Positions 25,060 to 37,621 of a stretch of 64,000 nt of DNA are shown here, piece by piece; positions within the stretch are counted from its first letter, which is position 1, and each line of letters begins with the position of its first letter. The position numbers and the translations under genes are program-made. Source of the stretch: Rhizophagus clarus (Eukaryota; Glomeromycota; Glomeromycetes; Glomerales; Glomeraceae); NCBI GenBank assembly GCA_015698045.1, contig BLAL01000324.1, positions 704,501 through 768,500 on the forward strand. Reading direction: 5' to 3'. The notes beneath the pieces are model-generated. The model did not search any database. It saw nothing but the letters and a program-made list of their open reading frames with translations, and was not told where the DNA came from.

Positions 25060-25800
25060 TACAAGAACAAGATTTTCACTTCAATAATGAAGATTTTGTG
25101 CTTTTCCGAAGCTTTTACTTCATACAAACAGAAGCCCTCCTTGGGCTGAATGCATTCAGATTCTTGAAAATCATTCCAGAGTGCATTTGTTCTTAAACAA
25201 AAAAACAAAAAGATTAAAATTTAAGAAATATAGTCAAATCTTCATAAATTTGATAATAAAATGAAGTGTTTTACTCATGGTCGATAATAGAAAAGTGTAG
25301 GCAGGAAGAAAGGCATGATATTGATTTCATATTTCCTATATTAAAGTATATTTAGTTTAAACCAATGAAATTATTACTGTATTGAATATAAAACTCAAGA
25401 CTATATTTAAATAATCCAGTTACTGGAACAAGAAGTTTGTATGTTATTCATCTTTTAGAAAATTTATTGAAATATAATGGATCAAAATATCTTTTAATGG
25501 CACTAACAAGAGTATTGCCACCAGAAAGCTCAACAATATTATTCTTTTTGGTCCTTCCTTACAACCTATTATCATGGTATCATTAAAGCTTCTCTCTTTT
25601 TACATTCAGCTGTAGACTTACACATGACTTTTGAATTCAAAAGTTTTTACATGAGTCAGATGATTTGATGCAATTACTTATCCTTTTACGATATAGGGTG
25701 CGTAATGATCAAATTTGGAATGGTGCGATAGAACGAACACAAGTACTTCAAAACCAAGTCTCCCTAGTTTATACAAATGCAAATCATTAATCTAAATTTT
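25060..25800 (-). pseudogene. unrecognised decayed coding segments
   Basis: Minus strand near 25060-25195 keeps about 45 codons open (ALWNDFQESECIQPKEGFCL, then YEVKASEKHKIFII), and another piece near 25660-25740 reads CVRSIAPFQI and TLYRKRISNCIKSS. Composition is protein-like but no family is recognised; no intact gene model is possible. Confidence 0.3.
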
Positions 25801-25804
25801 AAAA

Positions 25805-26700
25805 AGCAAAAGGCAAATAACAAATAATCTTCACTGGGTTCCAAAAAACCAAATAGAAATTAAGGAAAAGGCATGAAAGCATATGAACTAACTCATCATC
25901 TATATTAACATATATATTATTACTTTGCGTAAGGGAGTACGCAAATCTTCTCAGTTGCATGACAGAGAAATTATTGCCAGAAGAAGGTGCTAATCATGAA
26001 AAAAGGTCAAAGGAGACTTCTTAATTGGTCTGATAATTAAATTTGAAAATATTATAATTCAGATTACAAGTTACTATTATTAAATATGGAGAATTGAATG
26101 AAAGTGATGAAATGTTATTTAATAAAAAATATATTACTACTGGATTAACTTGATTCAGAATTCCAAATCTTTTAACTTACCTTGACCTACTCCTACACCT
26201 GCTTCTACACCAGCAATCCCTCCTTTAAGACGATGTATTCATAATTATGTATCTACCCCTTCTTGTCAATGTTATCGCAATACCCTATTATGATGCAATT
26301 CCAACCCAAGAAATATGAATTGTACATTTTTCTTGAATGATAATTTTATCCCTTACTGGCCATTACCGGCCAGTTAAAGAAAGATTTATAGGAGAAAGGC
26401 TTATGTAATGTTCATTTTTGGCATAGCAGAGAATTTATAAACATTAAAATGAATGTCGAATACATTAATACTGCTAAATTTAAGTTTATTATAACATCTT
26501 TACACGTTGATTTTAATATTTCATACAAAAATCCAAATATATGCCTTATATCAAAGAGTAGAATCACAACACTTTAGGCAGTGGGTCATGGAGGAATTAA
26601 TTACAGCTTTTTGTAATGTAAAATGTTATGATTTTATGTTCTTAATTATATAAAAACTCATAAGAACTCTTAGCATAATTTTGATAACATGAATTTTATG
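25805..26700. other. intergenic, no supported gene
   Basis: A short Pro/Thr-rich plus-strand stretch (TPTPTPASTPAIPP) near 26183-26225 is present without splice or start support. Confidence 0.3.
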
Positions 26701-26705
26701 AAGAC

Positions 26706-26927
26706 ACAATCTATATACTCCAACAACAACTCATAATGAAGCTATTGAATGTCACGATGAAGTACTCTTATATTTACAACATCAAAAAACATTATCATTT
26801 CATCCTTCTAGAACTGCTTGCTCTATCAATTTTAAAATTGGATATTTTAGAGACTCTAATCGGTTTGTTGATAAAAAAGATTTCGATAAATTGACAAGAC
26901 GAAAACAAAGAATGGAAAGTTATTGAT
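26706..26927 (+). CDS. unrecognised exon-like open frame
   Basis: A 74-codon frame without ATG runs from about CAC-AAT (26706) to a TGA at 26925-26927. It contains NEAIECHDEVLLYLQHQKT, then SFHPSRTACSINFKIGYF, and ends DFDKLTRRKQRMESY. It has balanced amino-acid use unlike the AT-rich shadows nearby, so it may be the last exon of a gene whose upstream exons were not found. Below it (26930-27040) three loose 40-45 bp repeats of GAT-CCTCCATCA...CATATTTT occur. No family is recognised. Confidence 0.35.
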
Positions 26928-27106
26928 GATGATTCTCCATCAATTTTTACGCTCAACTTCATATTTTTTCATGATCCTCCATCAGATTTCACGCACCATT
27001 CATATTTTCTTTTACGCATACCCGTCAAATTTCGCTATTTTTCACATATTCTACAATTTTTTTATGAGAAAGACAAAAAGTAGATTATGCTAATTTCATT
27101 TTAAAG

Positions 27107-27391
27107 TTGGAAGTCAAAGAAACATCTGATTACAAGTTCACAATGCAATTTTTTCATAAATTAATTAAATCCAACTTGTTTAAGCAAAACGTTAATTTCA
27201 TATTCCTAAATGAAACAAATATGTACATTAATGAAGAAAATATGTTCCAAAGGAACGTAACAGTTGTAATTGCAAGAAATAATTTCTCACCGTCTATTGC
27301 AGTTGCATATAAAAATCTTATGAATGAATACTATATTTCTATTTCAGAGATAAAGAATATTATGGATTTTACCGAACTTGATAATTGTTGA
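27107..27391 (+). CDS. unrecognised open frame, 94 codons
   Basis: The frame starts at a TTG at 27107; the first ATG (residue 23) gives a shorter product. It contains VNFIFLNETNMYINEENMF and later VTVVIARNNFSPSIAVAYKN and ISEIKNIMDFTEL. Composition is protein-like and more balanced than intergenic frames. It lies between the exon-like frame at 26.7-26.9 kb and a second frame at 27552-27791 (MSPDEETDYHRWQSAKKN), and may share a multi-exon gene with one of them. No domain recognised, so function is unknown. Confidence 0.35.
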   Translation: MEVKETSDYKFTMQFFHKLIKSNLFKQNVNFIFLNETNMYINEENMFQRNVTVVIARNNFSPSIAVAYKNLMNEYYISISEIKNIMDFTELDNC

Positions 27392-27879
27392 TGATAATTT
27401 TTATTGAACTTCACCATAAATTTAATTATATGATTTTATATTAATTAAATCAATATATAGTCAATGTGATATCAAATTTATGACATATAATTATTTTTAA
27501 TCAGAGTTATTGATTATATTAATTTTAACTATCATATTTTAATTATTTCACATGAAGATGTCGCCTGATGAGGAAACAGATTATCATAGATGGCAATCAG
27601 CTAAGAAAAATGTGTTACATATATTTGAAAATCACAATTTCATCACTTTTATTTATTTTATTAATAACACCAAAAGTTATAGATTTTACATTTTCATTAT
27701 AAATTCAAAGAAAACTTATTTTAAATTGTCATGGCTTAGGAGGTTTACCAAAAATAAAAGAGATCGATTACCCAATGCTGATCTGTCCTAAGCAGTTCAT
27801 TATAAAATATTCAGTCCTAGGAACTTAAGAAAGCTTACGATTCCAGAAACCTCAAGAACGAAATGTCCACTTCAAATCA

Positions 27880-28100
27880 GGGGAATTGTGACTAAAGTAA
27901 TGAATGACTATCATGATTTAATAGAGCTTAACAAATATAATGTGAAGAACATCAACTAATATAGATATCATCGGTCTTTCAGAAACTAATATTAATAAAC
28001 ATACACTTAAGACTCTAAAACATATAATCCAAAATCATTACATAATGTATTTTACAACATGGCTGGTTTGTCAAGACGAGATTGGAAAGAGAAGATAATA
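27880..28100 (+). pseudogene. LINE endonuclease fragment
   Basis: An open stretch at 27961-28096 starts IDIIGLSETNI, the signature of the apurinic-endonuclease-like domain of non-LTR retrotransposons, and continues for 45 codons. Just upstream, LIELNKYNVKNIN fits the helix preceding that strand, one base out of frame. No reverse transcriptase was found nearby, so only a scrap remains. Confidence 0.6.
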
Positions 28101-28386
28101 TTTATCAAGTTGTAGATGTAATTAAAATGCATTTATTCAGACCATCGCAGTTTTATTTATGGCAGAAATTTCATGATGATATGATGAATGACAATATATC
28201 ACAAACAAATAAACATACATTAATTAACCTCTAATTTTTGTTTCAGTTTTTTTTTCTTTCTGATTATCGTTAATTTTCGTCTTTATTTTCTGTTTCTGTA
28301 AGTTGCTATAACACAATATAAAAATTGTGATAAAATTTGACTTTAATACAAATTTTATTTATTCCAGAATATTACTCAGAAACGAT

Positions 28387-28952
28387 ATGGGCCGCAATCC
28401 AGGAACAAAGCAATCAGTAAAGATCGGTAACGCATCAAATACAGATGTATAAAAATTAATTGTGTATTATAAATGTAACTCATACAACGGCATACAATAT
28501 TTGGTCGGAATATTTAATATTAATTTTGAAAATATATTTATAAATTATATACTCAAAAATAGACGATATCAGAGTATCTGAGCAAATCAATGGCGAAATT
28601 AGCGTTTATAATAGAAGAAATTTTCTCAAATTACAAAGAAAGGGTTGTTGTTACTGAGAACCAAAAAAAAACAGGAATTGACGGTTTAATTAAATATTAT
28701 GAAGTACAGTTAAGGAAAAAACAAAATCAACAACAAGCTCGGAAATTAATTGAACAATTAATTCAAACTATAAGATATCCAGGGATACCACCTTTATTTG
28801 AATCTTTTATTGAGAGCCTCTTATTCTACAGATGTTCACATCATCGTTCCCAATCTAGATGTTCACATCATTGTTCCCAATCTAGATGTTCGCATCATCG
28901 TTCTCAATTTAATGTTCATATCATCATTCCCAATCTACTGGAAAATTACTAA
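28387..28952 (+). CDS. small two-exon protein with 27-bp repeat tail, unknown function
   Basis: Exon 1 28387-28426 encodes MGRNPGTKQSVKI, donor GTAACG; exon 2 28573-28952 follows a CAG acceptor and joins in phase 1 to give 139 residues. The middle is helical and charged (KYYEVQLRKKQNQQQARKLI, then EQLIQTIRYPGIPPLFESFI). The C-terminus comes from four 27-bp tandem repeats at 28831-28937, read here as CSHHRSQSR units; in another frame they read DVHIIVPNL, so a frame change is possible. More protein-like pieces follow at 29065-29140 (FLRTRNPRGEAFDEST) and 29425-29525 (NKIIGVESEDMKEWELE), which may be further exons or decayed remains. No family is recognised. An alternative acceptor ten bases upstream would leave a short frame. 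Confidence 0.5.
28831..28937. repeat. 27-bp tandem repeat, four units
   Basis: Units start GATGTTCACATCAT at 28831, 28858, 28885 and (shortened by one base) 28911. They differ by one to four substitutions each and lie inside the 3-prime end of the small gene. Confidence 0.9.
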
Positions 28953-29599
28953 TCAATTCCAGAATATAATTTTTTAAAGAAAATGAGTGGTGCAATGATA
29001 TAACTCGATGTTTTTTATGGTCAAACAGAACCAACTTTTGATATTTTAGGATAAGGTTCGCCTTTGGGACGAATCAATTAAATGTTTGTTTCTTCGTACA
29101 CGGAACCCTCGTGGCGAAGCATTTGATGAGTCGACTTAAAAAATTTTCAGGTTCATGATGAAAATTTTATCATAGTAAATTTACAAAAATTTTTATTGCA
29201 AGTTATTATCTTATTTAATTATTTATCAAAGAATTTAAAATAACAGATGTTCCCAAACACATTACTGAAGAAGAGTCGATTGAGTTGAGTATAGTCATGT
29301 GAAGTATTAATGTGATCTACTATTGTGTAATATACATCTCGATGAGACGATTCCATTGTATCATAGTAATTGTAAATTGTAATACTATTGTATTTATTAA
29401 ATAATTATATTATTTAGTTGAATAATACACATTCATCGGGCGGACAACAAAAAAATAAGATAATTGGAGTTGAATCAGAAGATATGAAAGAATGGGAACT
29501 TGAACGTTCATATAATAAAATTAGTTAACATTGAAAAGAGCGTGAATTAATATCGGCTATTAGGTTTATAGAATAGAACACTTTAAATATATTAACATT

Positions 29600-29730
29600 A
29601 CTCAAAGACATGATTTCATCAAAACACAATCATCTATCTACTCCACATTTCACAAGGACTCTAAGGAAGCGAAGTGGCTTGAATCACTTAATGATAAATG
29701 GAATGACAAATAATAAATTTATTTGGTGTC
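29600..29730 (+). pseudogene. repeated protein fragment (copy 2)
   Basis: Plus-strand translation FIKTQSSIYSTFHKDSKEAK continuing WLESLNDKWNDK matches copy 1 at 8551-8757 and lacks that copy's insertion between the two motifs. Stops follow. Just downstream, GGTGTCAA (29730) and TTGACACC (29762) form a small inverted pair. Family unknown. Confidence 0.45.
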
Positions 29731-30124
29731 AAATTTCAATCAATAAAATATATTGCGTACTTGACACCTTTTCTAGCACCATGCTCCGCTCATTTTGTCA
29801 CCTACAAAGATGTCACTAAAAAAAGCATATTGTATAAACTACTTATAAAAATTACAAACCTTTTTATTAAGAAATGTGTGTAAAATAATTTGTAACTGGC
29901 CTAAAAGTATACTTATAAAAAAAGTAAATTTTCTCTATGTTCAAATATTTAAATAATTACTCTAATAACCTAATATAAAATATAATTTAAATTTAAAGTA
30001 GTGGAGCTCATTCTTTATAAAAGAGTAGATCAACTATAATAATTATTTAGTAAAGTTTGAAATTAGACTAATATGAGAATTTTTAAAACGGTTGTTAAAA
30101 TATAATTAAAAAATATTATATATC

Positions 30125-30290
30125 TAGAGGAATTATTAGAAGATTAAAATTGCATTATAAGATACGCAGGATTACTGGAAGAAAAATTCATAAATTTAGT
30201 GAATTTGAAGTCAGCATTTTGAAAAAATGGTTAATGATCATAATAATAATTCGCTAAATACAAAAATTTTTCAAATTTATATATTCTCCA
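30125..30290 (+). pseudogene. possible homeodomain-like fragment
   Basis: Plus strand reads IIRRLKLHYKIRRITGRKI then HKFSEFEVSILKKWL. After a one-base shift the next residues are DHNNNSLNTKIF. The arrangement Arg/Lys-rich arm, F-S-x-x-x-x-x-I-L-K-K-W-x, then a D-H-N-N-N turn resembles helix 1 of a TALE-type homeodomain, but the W-F-x-N-x-R recognition helix is not found. Weak call. Confidence 0.25.
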
Positions 30291-30913
30291 TTTCTCAACT
30301 CTATCTTCTTCTAAGACAAAATCTACTATAGAATGAAGATTTAATCTCATACGTCAAAATTTAGAAACAAAAGCACCTCCAACATCACTATTGACTAACA
30401 TTTCAAAGCAGGGTCGATAGTGGGGTCGGGTCAATGTTCTAAATTCTATAAAAACAGCAGTATAATACTATCTTAAAACATATAACCAATGATTCTTTAT
30501 ACCGCAGTATTTCACTAGTTTTTACTTTGCTTAAAATAAATAGTTTCATAATTTTTATTATAGTATGTTTAATATAAAAAATCGATTTAATTCTTTAATA
30601 CATAATTTTATTGAAATTTATATAGCTTATTTAAGCGCAATTTTGATTCTTTTAATATACCATCATCAATAGTTCTTATAGGTTAGTATATTTTTCATAA
30701 TCTTACTTATTTTCATTTGCGCGTATCAAATTGTACAACGTTAAATGCCATAGTCATTTCTTTTTCAGTAAATTATCCAGTACGTACGGAGTAATGTACA
30801 ATATATTTTTCCGTTGAAGTCGTACCAGGAGCAAGAAATGGCAATAATAACACGGACATTCTTATAATAAATTTTCCGAAATGAATTATAATAACGGTTT
30901 ATCAGTTACCCTG

Positions 30914-31907
30914 CTAGAATACACATGTGCTGGTGTCATTTAAAAGAGATGCTATGGAAATTCTTGAAGAATCATTTTGACCGTTAGAAGGAAGAGGGCA
31001 CTTGTTGGTAGCGGGAAGAATGAAAACTTGTTTTTGTTCTGCAGTTTTTTGCATTTGCTTTTGCTTTCTAGATTTCTTCAAAATACTTTTTTGTCTTGAA
31101 TTCCAAAAATTCCTAACTTTATTTTCAGAATATCGCTTATTAAATTGATTTTCTAAATCACGAACCACATTTTTCCAAGGAATTATATCGTTTGACTGTT
31201 GATATTTTCGAGGCTGTTTAAGAATATTGTTTTTTCCATTATTCCCTATGGAACCAGAAATGTTAATTGAAGATAAACCAAAAAAGAAAGAGAAAAAAAA
31301 ATGAAGTTAATTTATACTTACGATTTATAATATTTTCATAATGATAAAAATTCTCAAAATTTTTTTTAAATACATTTACTCTTGATTTTTGACGTTTATG
31401 AATCCAATCAATAATAAAATTCTTTTCGTAGCTCCCTAAAGGTTCGTGACATACTGTCAAAGAAGTAATAAAAAATTGGACAATTGTTTTTTTTTTTCGA
31501 AATAATGAATATTTATAGAACGGTGGTATAGGCAATTATGAGATAAATTTACATACAATCCGGATTGAGATAATTTCTCCAACTAAATTAATTTTTAATT
31601 AAAAGAATTAACAGGAAAAATAAAAAAAAAAAATTTAAACTGAAAAAAAAATTAATTAGTTATATTTAACGACTTACTGGTTAGAAATTTGTTTTGGCGT
31701 ATATTTCGGGATTAATTTACTAACTCTTACAAAACGATTATGATAATGTCCAAACTCTTTCATATAATTTCTGATACGTTCATTATCCTACAAGAAAAAA
31801 AATACATCATTGTTAAGCCCAATTTTTTGGAGATGAATTTGTTCTTTCAAAAAAAAGACTTATTAACATACTTCTTCGTTAAATAAAGGATTTTTATTAC
31901 GGACCAT
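30914..31907 (-). CDS. Myb-like DNA-binding protein B (five exons)
   Basis: Exons on the minus strand: 31907-31872 (MVRNKNPLFNEE), 31787-31678, 31582-31557, 31453-31322 and 31245-30914; all GT..AG; 211 residues. Exon 2 encodes DNERIRNYMKEFGHYHNRFV and ends PKYTPKQISNQ; exon 3 (26 nt) gives HWRNYLNPD. Exon 4 begins LCHEPLGSYEKNFIIDWIHK and is followed by a unique exon boundary absent from A, C, D, E and F. Exon 5 has the second Myb repeat: IPWKNVVRDLENQFNKRYS, KVRNFWNS, then a Lys/Gln-rich tail ending SSRISIASLLND. The ISIASLLN tail is shared with gene C, and the extra exon is shared with gene G. A two-repeat DNA-binding protein is inferred. No break is seen. Confidence 0.85.
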
Positions 31908-31909
31908 AT

Positions 31910-33400
31910 TGTATATAGAGCGAAAAAATTGTTTTTAAAAAACGAAAATATAAAATACAGACGAGAAAAGGGAAATTTGCAGATTTGAACAACGAAAATA
32001 TAAAATAAAGAGGAGAGAGAGGAAAGCTTACAGTATTTGAGTACTTTTAAAATCCTAGAAATCACACGATGGGAGTGATGTTCTTGCGTTTTTTTCATGT
32101 AATAGAATGATTAAACAAAGAATTATGGAAGTCATTTGGGGGAGGAAGGAGTAATTTTTTATCGGCATGATTATTTACTCTATGCGTTTCTTCATTTGTC
32201 TAGCTCTCTAACTATTTTTAGCCTTTCATAAAATTATTGTGTATTGGCTTGTTTTTAGTAATTTAACAATAAAATCTTTTTTTAACTTCAGTTATGTTTA
32301 TTATCGCTTTTAAAGAATTAACAAGAAAGTTAAATCTAAAGTTTTATTTTACAAATTTAAGACACATGAACAGTCAATTATTTGAACCTATGACCACAAT
32401 TTGTTTATGATCATCAAATTTTTTTAGCAGTAAATATAAAGTCAAATGTATCATTACTAATCCTTTCCAAATTATATTTTATTTCTTGAATATACATACA
32501 TATTTTGAAGTTTAATAATCAATCAATAAATAAATAAATAAATATTCTGAAGTTTAATATATATTTCATTATTACATTGTTTTAATAATTTATTTTCTTT
32601 TTTATATAATGCTGACAATTCAATTATATTAGCTTGCTGTAGTACCATTATATTATTAAATAATGCACAATGACAGGATTTGAAAGATAATAATACTAGT
32701 TTGAATTATATTTTCGCGTAAAAGCCGAAACCAAGGTCGAAACCAATACCTGCTAAGTCATTTTATAATACTTATAAAAAAAATATTTATGCAGGCAAAA
32801 ACGTTTCAAGTCGAAATCACAAAGCAGCATTAGACAAAAGAAGATATAAAGAAAGTAAATTACTTTTATAGTATTATTTAAATAAAATTCAATTTATTAC
32901 TATTTTAGTTTTTCATTAGTTAATAAAAAAATAATATTTTGTTATGTGTAATTATTCATTAAAAGTTAGTGAAAAGTATACAAAATGTAAATAGTACTAG
33001 GATTAATATATTTCCATATTAGTTTTATTAATAATATATATAATAAAACAATAAATATGTAAAAAAGATAGACCCTTAAAGAATTATTTCTTAAAAAACA
33101 AATTTTGCCATGCTAACTCGAAACATAACATACGAAATGTGACCTCATAAATAAAACCGAACAATCAACAACCAAAAATATTAATAAATTACCTTATTTT
33201 TTCAATAGAATTGTCATTATTCCATTATTAAGTATAGTTATTCATGTCCTGCTTAATGTGAATTTCTTTCATCTTATAAAATTCTATTAAATCTACCCAT
33301 AAAATCTTTTAAAAAAAGAATTAATAACGAACATTCATATTATAAATAAAAGAAATAGACGCACTTTATTACCTTTTATTTATAATTAATTTTTTAGCTA
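31910..33400. other. intergenic upstream of Myb-like gene B
   Basis: AT-rich, no gene supported; the 83-codon minus-strand frame at 31847-32098 overlaps exon 1 of gene B in another frame and is rejected. Confidence 0.45.
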
Positions 33401-33403
33401 ATT

Positions 33404-33500
33404 AGGAAATCGGAGTTTTTCATATCTTTATTCCAGCTTAAATCGCAAATAAATCAGGGAATCGGAGTTTTTCAGGTCTTTAATCCAGCTTAAGTCGCTC
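33404..33500. repeat. 52-bp period duplication
   Basis: AATCGGAGTTTTTCA followed by ATCTTTATTCCAGCTTAA recurs with few changes, with CGGAG starting at 33411 and 33463. Confidence 0.8.
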
Positions 33501-33504
33501 ATTT

Positions 33505-36500
33505 ATTTGTATTTGAATTTGATATCTTTAATAGTTCAGGAATTCTACTAATAAAAACAAAGAGAAAGAGAAAGAAATTTTTCGATAGGATTAGTTACTT
33601 TAAATTTGAAAATTTTGTTGTACTCCACAATAATGAACTCACAAATTTATTTTCTTTGGTCTTTCTACTGTAGAATAATTCTCTATAATTGTAGTTTCAA
33701 CATCATGACCAAGTTTAGTCAATGTTATCGGCTCAAAATCCCATTAGTAATGCGAAATGAAACATAATTATTAGTTTTTCTATCAATTCATGCCGCAAGA
33801 TGATATGTAGAAACTATAAGGTAATAGAACGCATAAAAAGGACAACTTTCATGATTTAGCAAGAATGTTATCCCTAATATATTTACCATAATCAAAAGGT
33901 ACTCATTAAACAATCATACTATGAAGATATATATTTATTTATAGACTAATTAGTTAATGAACATTTAATAATTCAAAAATTGAAATTAAAATTCTTACTT
34001 ACTATTAGGGATGAGGAAAATTTTTGCAGCCCAAACATGTTCAATATATCGATCAGGGTGAGATCTTATTAGTAAATTGGAACCAGATGTACGTAGTAGA
34101 TTACTTGTTAGATAGATTTTGATTTTGCACTTATTACTAATTGAAAATGCAAGTATAATCGTGAGATGAATTTGAAATCTGAAAAATTATATTCTTTCAA
34201 AACGGTTTAAAATCTAATAATTGCTGTAATCCGTCATTTTCTTAAAAATATGCGTAAATATTTCATTTACTTCAATTCTGACGTTTCTAATCAAGAGATT
34301 AAAAAAATAATTACTTTTATAGATGTATGCAAGTGGAACTACGGATTAGAGAAGCAAAGAAATGATGATTAAATAATCAAAAGTACATTACATGATCGAC
34401 CTAACTTTATGTTGGAATTTGGATGTCGTAATGCATTACGTTAACCTAATAATATTTGTCCAGGTAAAAAGATGGTAATCAAAAATAAATTATTAAATTA
34501 AGACATGCTAAGTATGCTGTTAACCTTTGGAACGCTCCCTTTCACGATTCCAACTAGTATTTATTATTCAACTTATTAAAAATAGGTCATAATTGGCACA
34601 ATAAATTGATTGTATCAATGATTATAAAGTGTATATAAACTCTCTATAACTTATTATTATTAGACAGACTTTGTTTTATTATTTGAAAATAGATGTAATT
34701 GATGTTAATAGCAAAAATACAGTATAATAATCAAATGGCGTAACTATAGTGAATAGTCCATAGAATACACTAATTATTATAATGTATATTAAATAACTAC
34801 GATATTCTATTTGGAGGTGATGGTTCCTCAATAATTTACTTAAAGAGTTGACGATCTTCGAGAATCTGAAATCGCCGACAACAAGACGCTAAAACCAAAG
34901 AACCTCATAGCTGCGTATTGTTTCATATAATCCCTTCACTTTTTCGATTCTTGTGGGATTCATTTTGAACTAATCAAGTAGTAAGTAAAATGAAAATAAA
35001 ACATTGAAATATTACATAAATTAATACTATTCATGTATACCTTGCAATATTTTTTATACTAGCAATATTAACTCCAAATTGTATAGATCGGTGAAAATAT
35101 AATTGTGATAACTAATAACAGGTTTCTACAAGCTTTTCATTAACTTACAAATTAAACGAAAACAATTATGCGATCTTCGTATGTGACAAAAATTATCTTT
35201 AATAGTTGGACTCCATCTATTTTTGATAAAGTAAATAATGATTAGCTTTTTCATTGGATAACATAAATTTTTTACGAAAAAAAAAAAAAAAATGAGAAAA
35301 TAGTTCGCTTACCAACTTAATAAAAAAATTTCTATGGTTTTGCAGGTTTACAATCTTTCAAGTTTTTTTAATAATCACTATAAGCGAAACAACGACAAGG
35401 ATGTTGTTCAAAACACATTCATATATTTTTCATTTAATGTTTAGAAATTAAGAAAAAGAAAAGCTGCTACATGAAAAAAAAAACTATACGTAAAGTAGTC
35501 TTGCTAAAATATAACGGCTTATCGTCGATACAACAATATTTAATAGGACAGATTTAACCTGACCAAAATTCGTTAGAAATTTCAAATATTTTGATCACAA
35601 GTAACATTGGTGCATACTTAATAACAATAAAAAACCTTAACATGGAAAAAATCTAATGAACTTGGATCATTAACTCCGGTTTTTAACCATAAATTGGTTG
35701 ATAATATATTGGTCACTTAAACGTTACACAGCATATATCCCCATGATAAATTTACTAAAAATGGTTTGACTATGCGAATAATAACACGCAGCAAAAAATA
35801 GTAGTAATATTTTTTATCATTCTATTGTTTACTAATTAGTTCATTTAATTTTTTGCGGCTTAACCATGTTCCTTCATTTATTCTTACAGTTAATTAATTG
35901 ACAGAATTTTCCATATTAACATTAAATGTGTGACAGACTGACAGGTATTATGTAATGTACGACTTACTATGTATTTTTAAACGCTATAATTAATTAAATA
36001 TTAATTTACAGTAAATGAAATTGTAGCGAATACCGTACAATCCGTTGGATCATCCGGATTATGATATCCAGTAATATCCGTAATGACCATAATAGAAATT
36101 GATGGATTTAAAAATGATTGTCTAAAAGTGAAACAAAAAATGAATACATCTCATCAGGGTACTTTCATGCTTCTATGAGTTCAATCGCGTTTAGTACAAT
36201 CCTATAATATTTACTTGTTATTTATGATACCAAAATCAGAAAACTGATTAATTTGACAAAGAAATTATTTAGTAACAAATTTATTTCGTCCATAAAAGAC
36301 CTACGTGCCGTTAAAATCAATAACATTATTCAATTTAGAGATTTCGAAATTATCAGCCTCCATGCAAAATAATTTCTTTACTATGCCACTTTATAAATTG
36401 CGGTTTTATATTGACAATAAAATAATATTATACAAGTAACTTATATATAAAAAGTAACGAAACGTTCTGTCTATGAAATTAACTATTTCGTATTATTTAT

Positions 36501-37610
36501 AATGGCATAAGGCTAATTAATAGATTTCATATAACTTTTAGGCGTAACTCCCACAAAAATTGTTTTAAATTCGTCCGAAAATATTATACAATATTTACAA
36601 TTCTTTTCCCGTTAATTTGCAAAATCAACTATTTCAGTAATTCATAAATTTTCGAGAAAAATATCTTGGAAAGACCATCGACTTTAAAAATTTCTTCTAT
36701 TCAAACGATATATACTGGATTCTAATAAATACTCCTTAAAATTTTAATAAATTTACAGGCAACAAAAAAATTCATTTACTATCATCAAAGTCCTTTGTTT
36801 CATTAAAAACAAGGAAATTGTATATTTTTGGTATTTTAAGTTCTGTGCGTCTTCGCATATTTTTTGAGGTTTTTAGTTGGTTGAATAATTTTAGGAACAC
36901 AACACTTTGTTGGAATTTTTCGTATGCTTATATAATATTACTTTTTGCTCGATTTGGCGTTATGGCAGATCGATGTACATCATAAGGTATCGCAATTAAT
37001 AATAATGGTTTCATCAGTACCCATAATATTTAGAATGAACACGGGATTATAAATAACTCTATTTACACGTAATACCCCAAATTTAAAACGAAAGGTTTCA
37101 GGAAAAATTTTACAAATTAGAATGAATTATAGTAGTGGATCGACAATATGTCTTAATCCTTTATGACTAAATTCAAATAACTCAAAAATATGTGTCACTT
37201 GTAACAACTCATACCTTGTGATTTACGTTTTTTTTTTTTTAGAACAATTTTATATAAATAGTTATTGGTTGTATTTGTTCGTTGTTAATCGACGTCGTAC
37301 AGTTACCGATATGTTTGATTTACATTACATTTTGCTACTAATTTGTAAAGATTAGTACAATTAACCTACTCAAAAGGGAACAATTAAAAGTTCGTGAAAC
37401 GTGTGTCATTTCACTCATAATAAATTTGCTTGGGTTGGACCGGATCATAATAAAAAGTGGATACGATTTTTTTGTTTATCATGAATTCAGATTTTTTTAT
37501 AAATTTCACACGAAATCAATCTTGTTTACTCAATATTTATTTATTTTTTTTTTTATTTTTTTTTCTTCTTTCACTCGATTCATCGTACTTGCATTATTTT
37601 GATTCTCAAA
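33505..37610. other. long gene-poor stretch with isolated coding-like scraps
   Basis: No complete gene model. Minus-strand scraps: 34090-34010 reads NLLRTSGSNLLIRSHPDRYI then EHVWAAKIFLIPN; 34975-34890 starts MNPTRIEKVKGLYETIRSYE. A better exon-like stretch lies at 36008-36131 (listed separately). The remainder is AT-rich with poly-A/T runs. Confidence 0.4.
36008..36131 (-). CDS. terminal exon-like frame, unknown protein
   Basis: After a pyrimidine-rich TTTCACTTTTAG acceptor near 36122, a frame reads QSFLNPSISIMVITDITGY then HNPDDPTDCTVFATISFTVN and stops at TAA. Length about 39 codons, beta-rich composition, no start codon: this looks like the last exon of a gene, but upstream exons were not located. 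A short frame with ATG at 36362 (MEADNFEISKLNNVIDFNGT) lies upstream on the same strand. No family is recognised. Confidence 0.35.
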
Positions 37611-37621
37611 AAAAAAAAAAA

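Noticed and set aside
34816-34880. C/D-box snoRNA candidate (GTGATGG ... TCTGA)
   Set aside because: C box deviates from the consensus and no terminal stem is visible.
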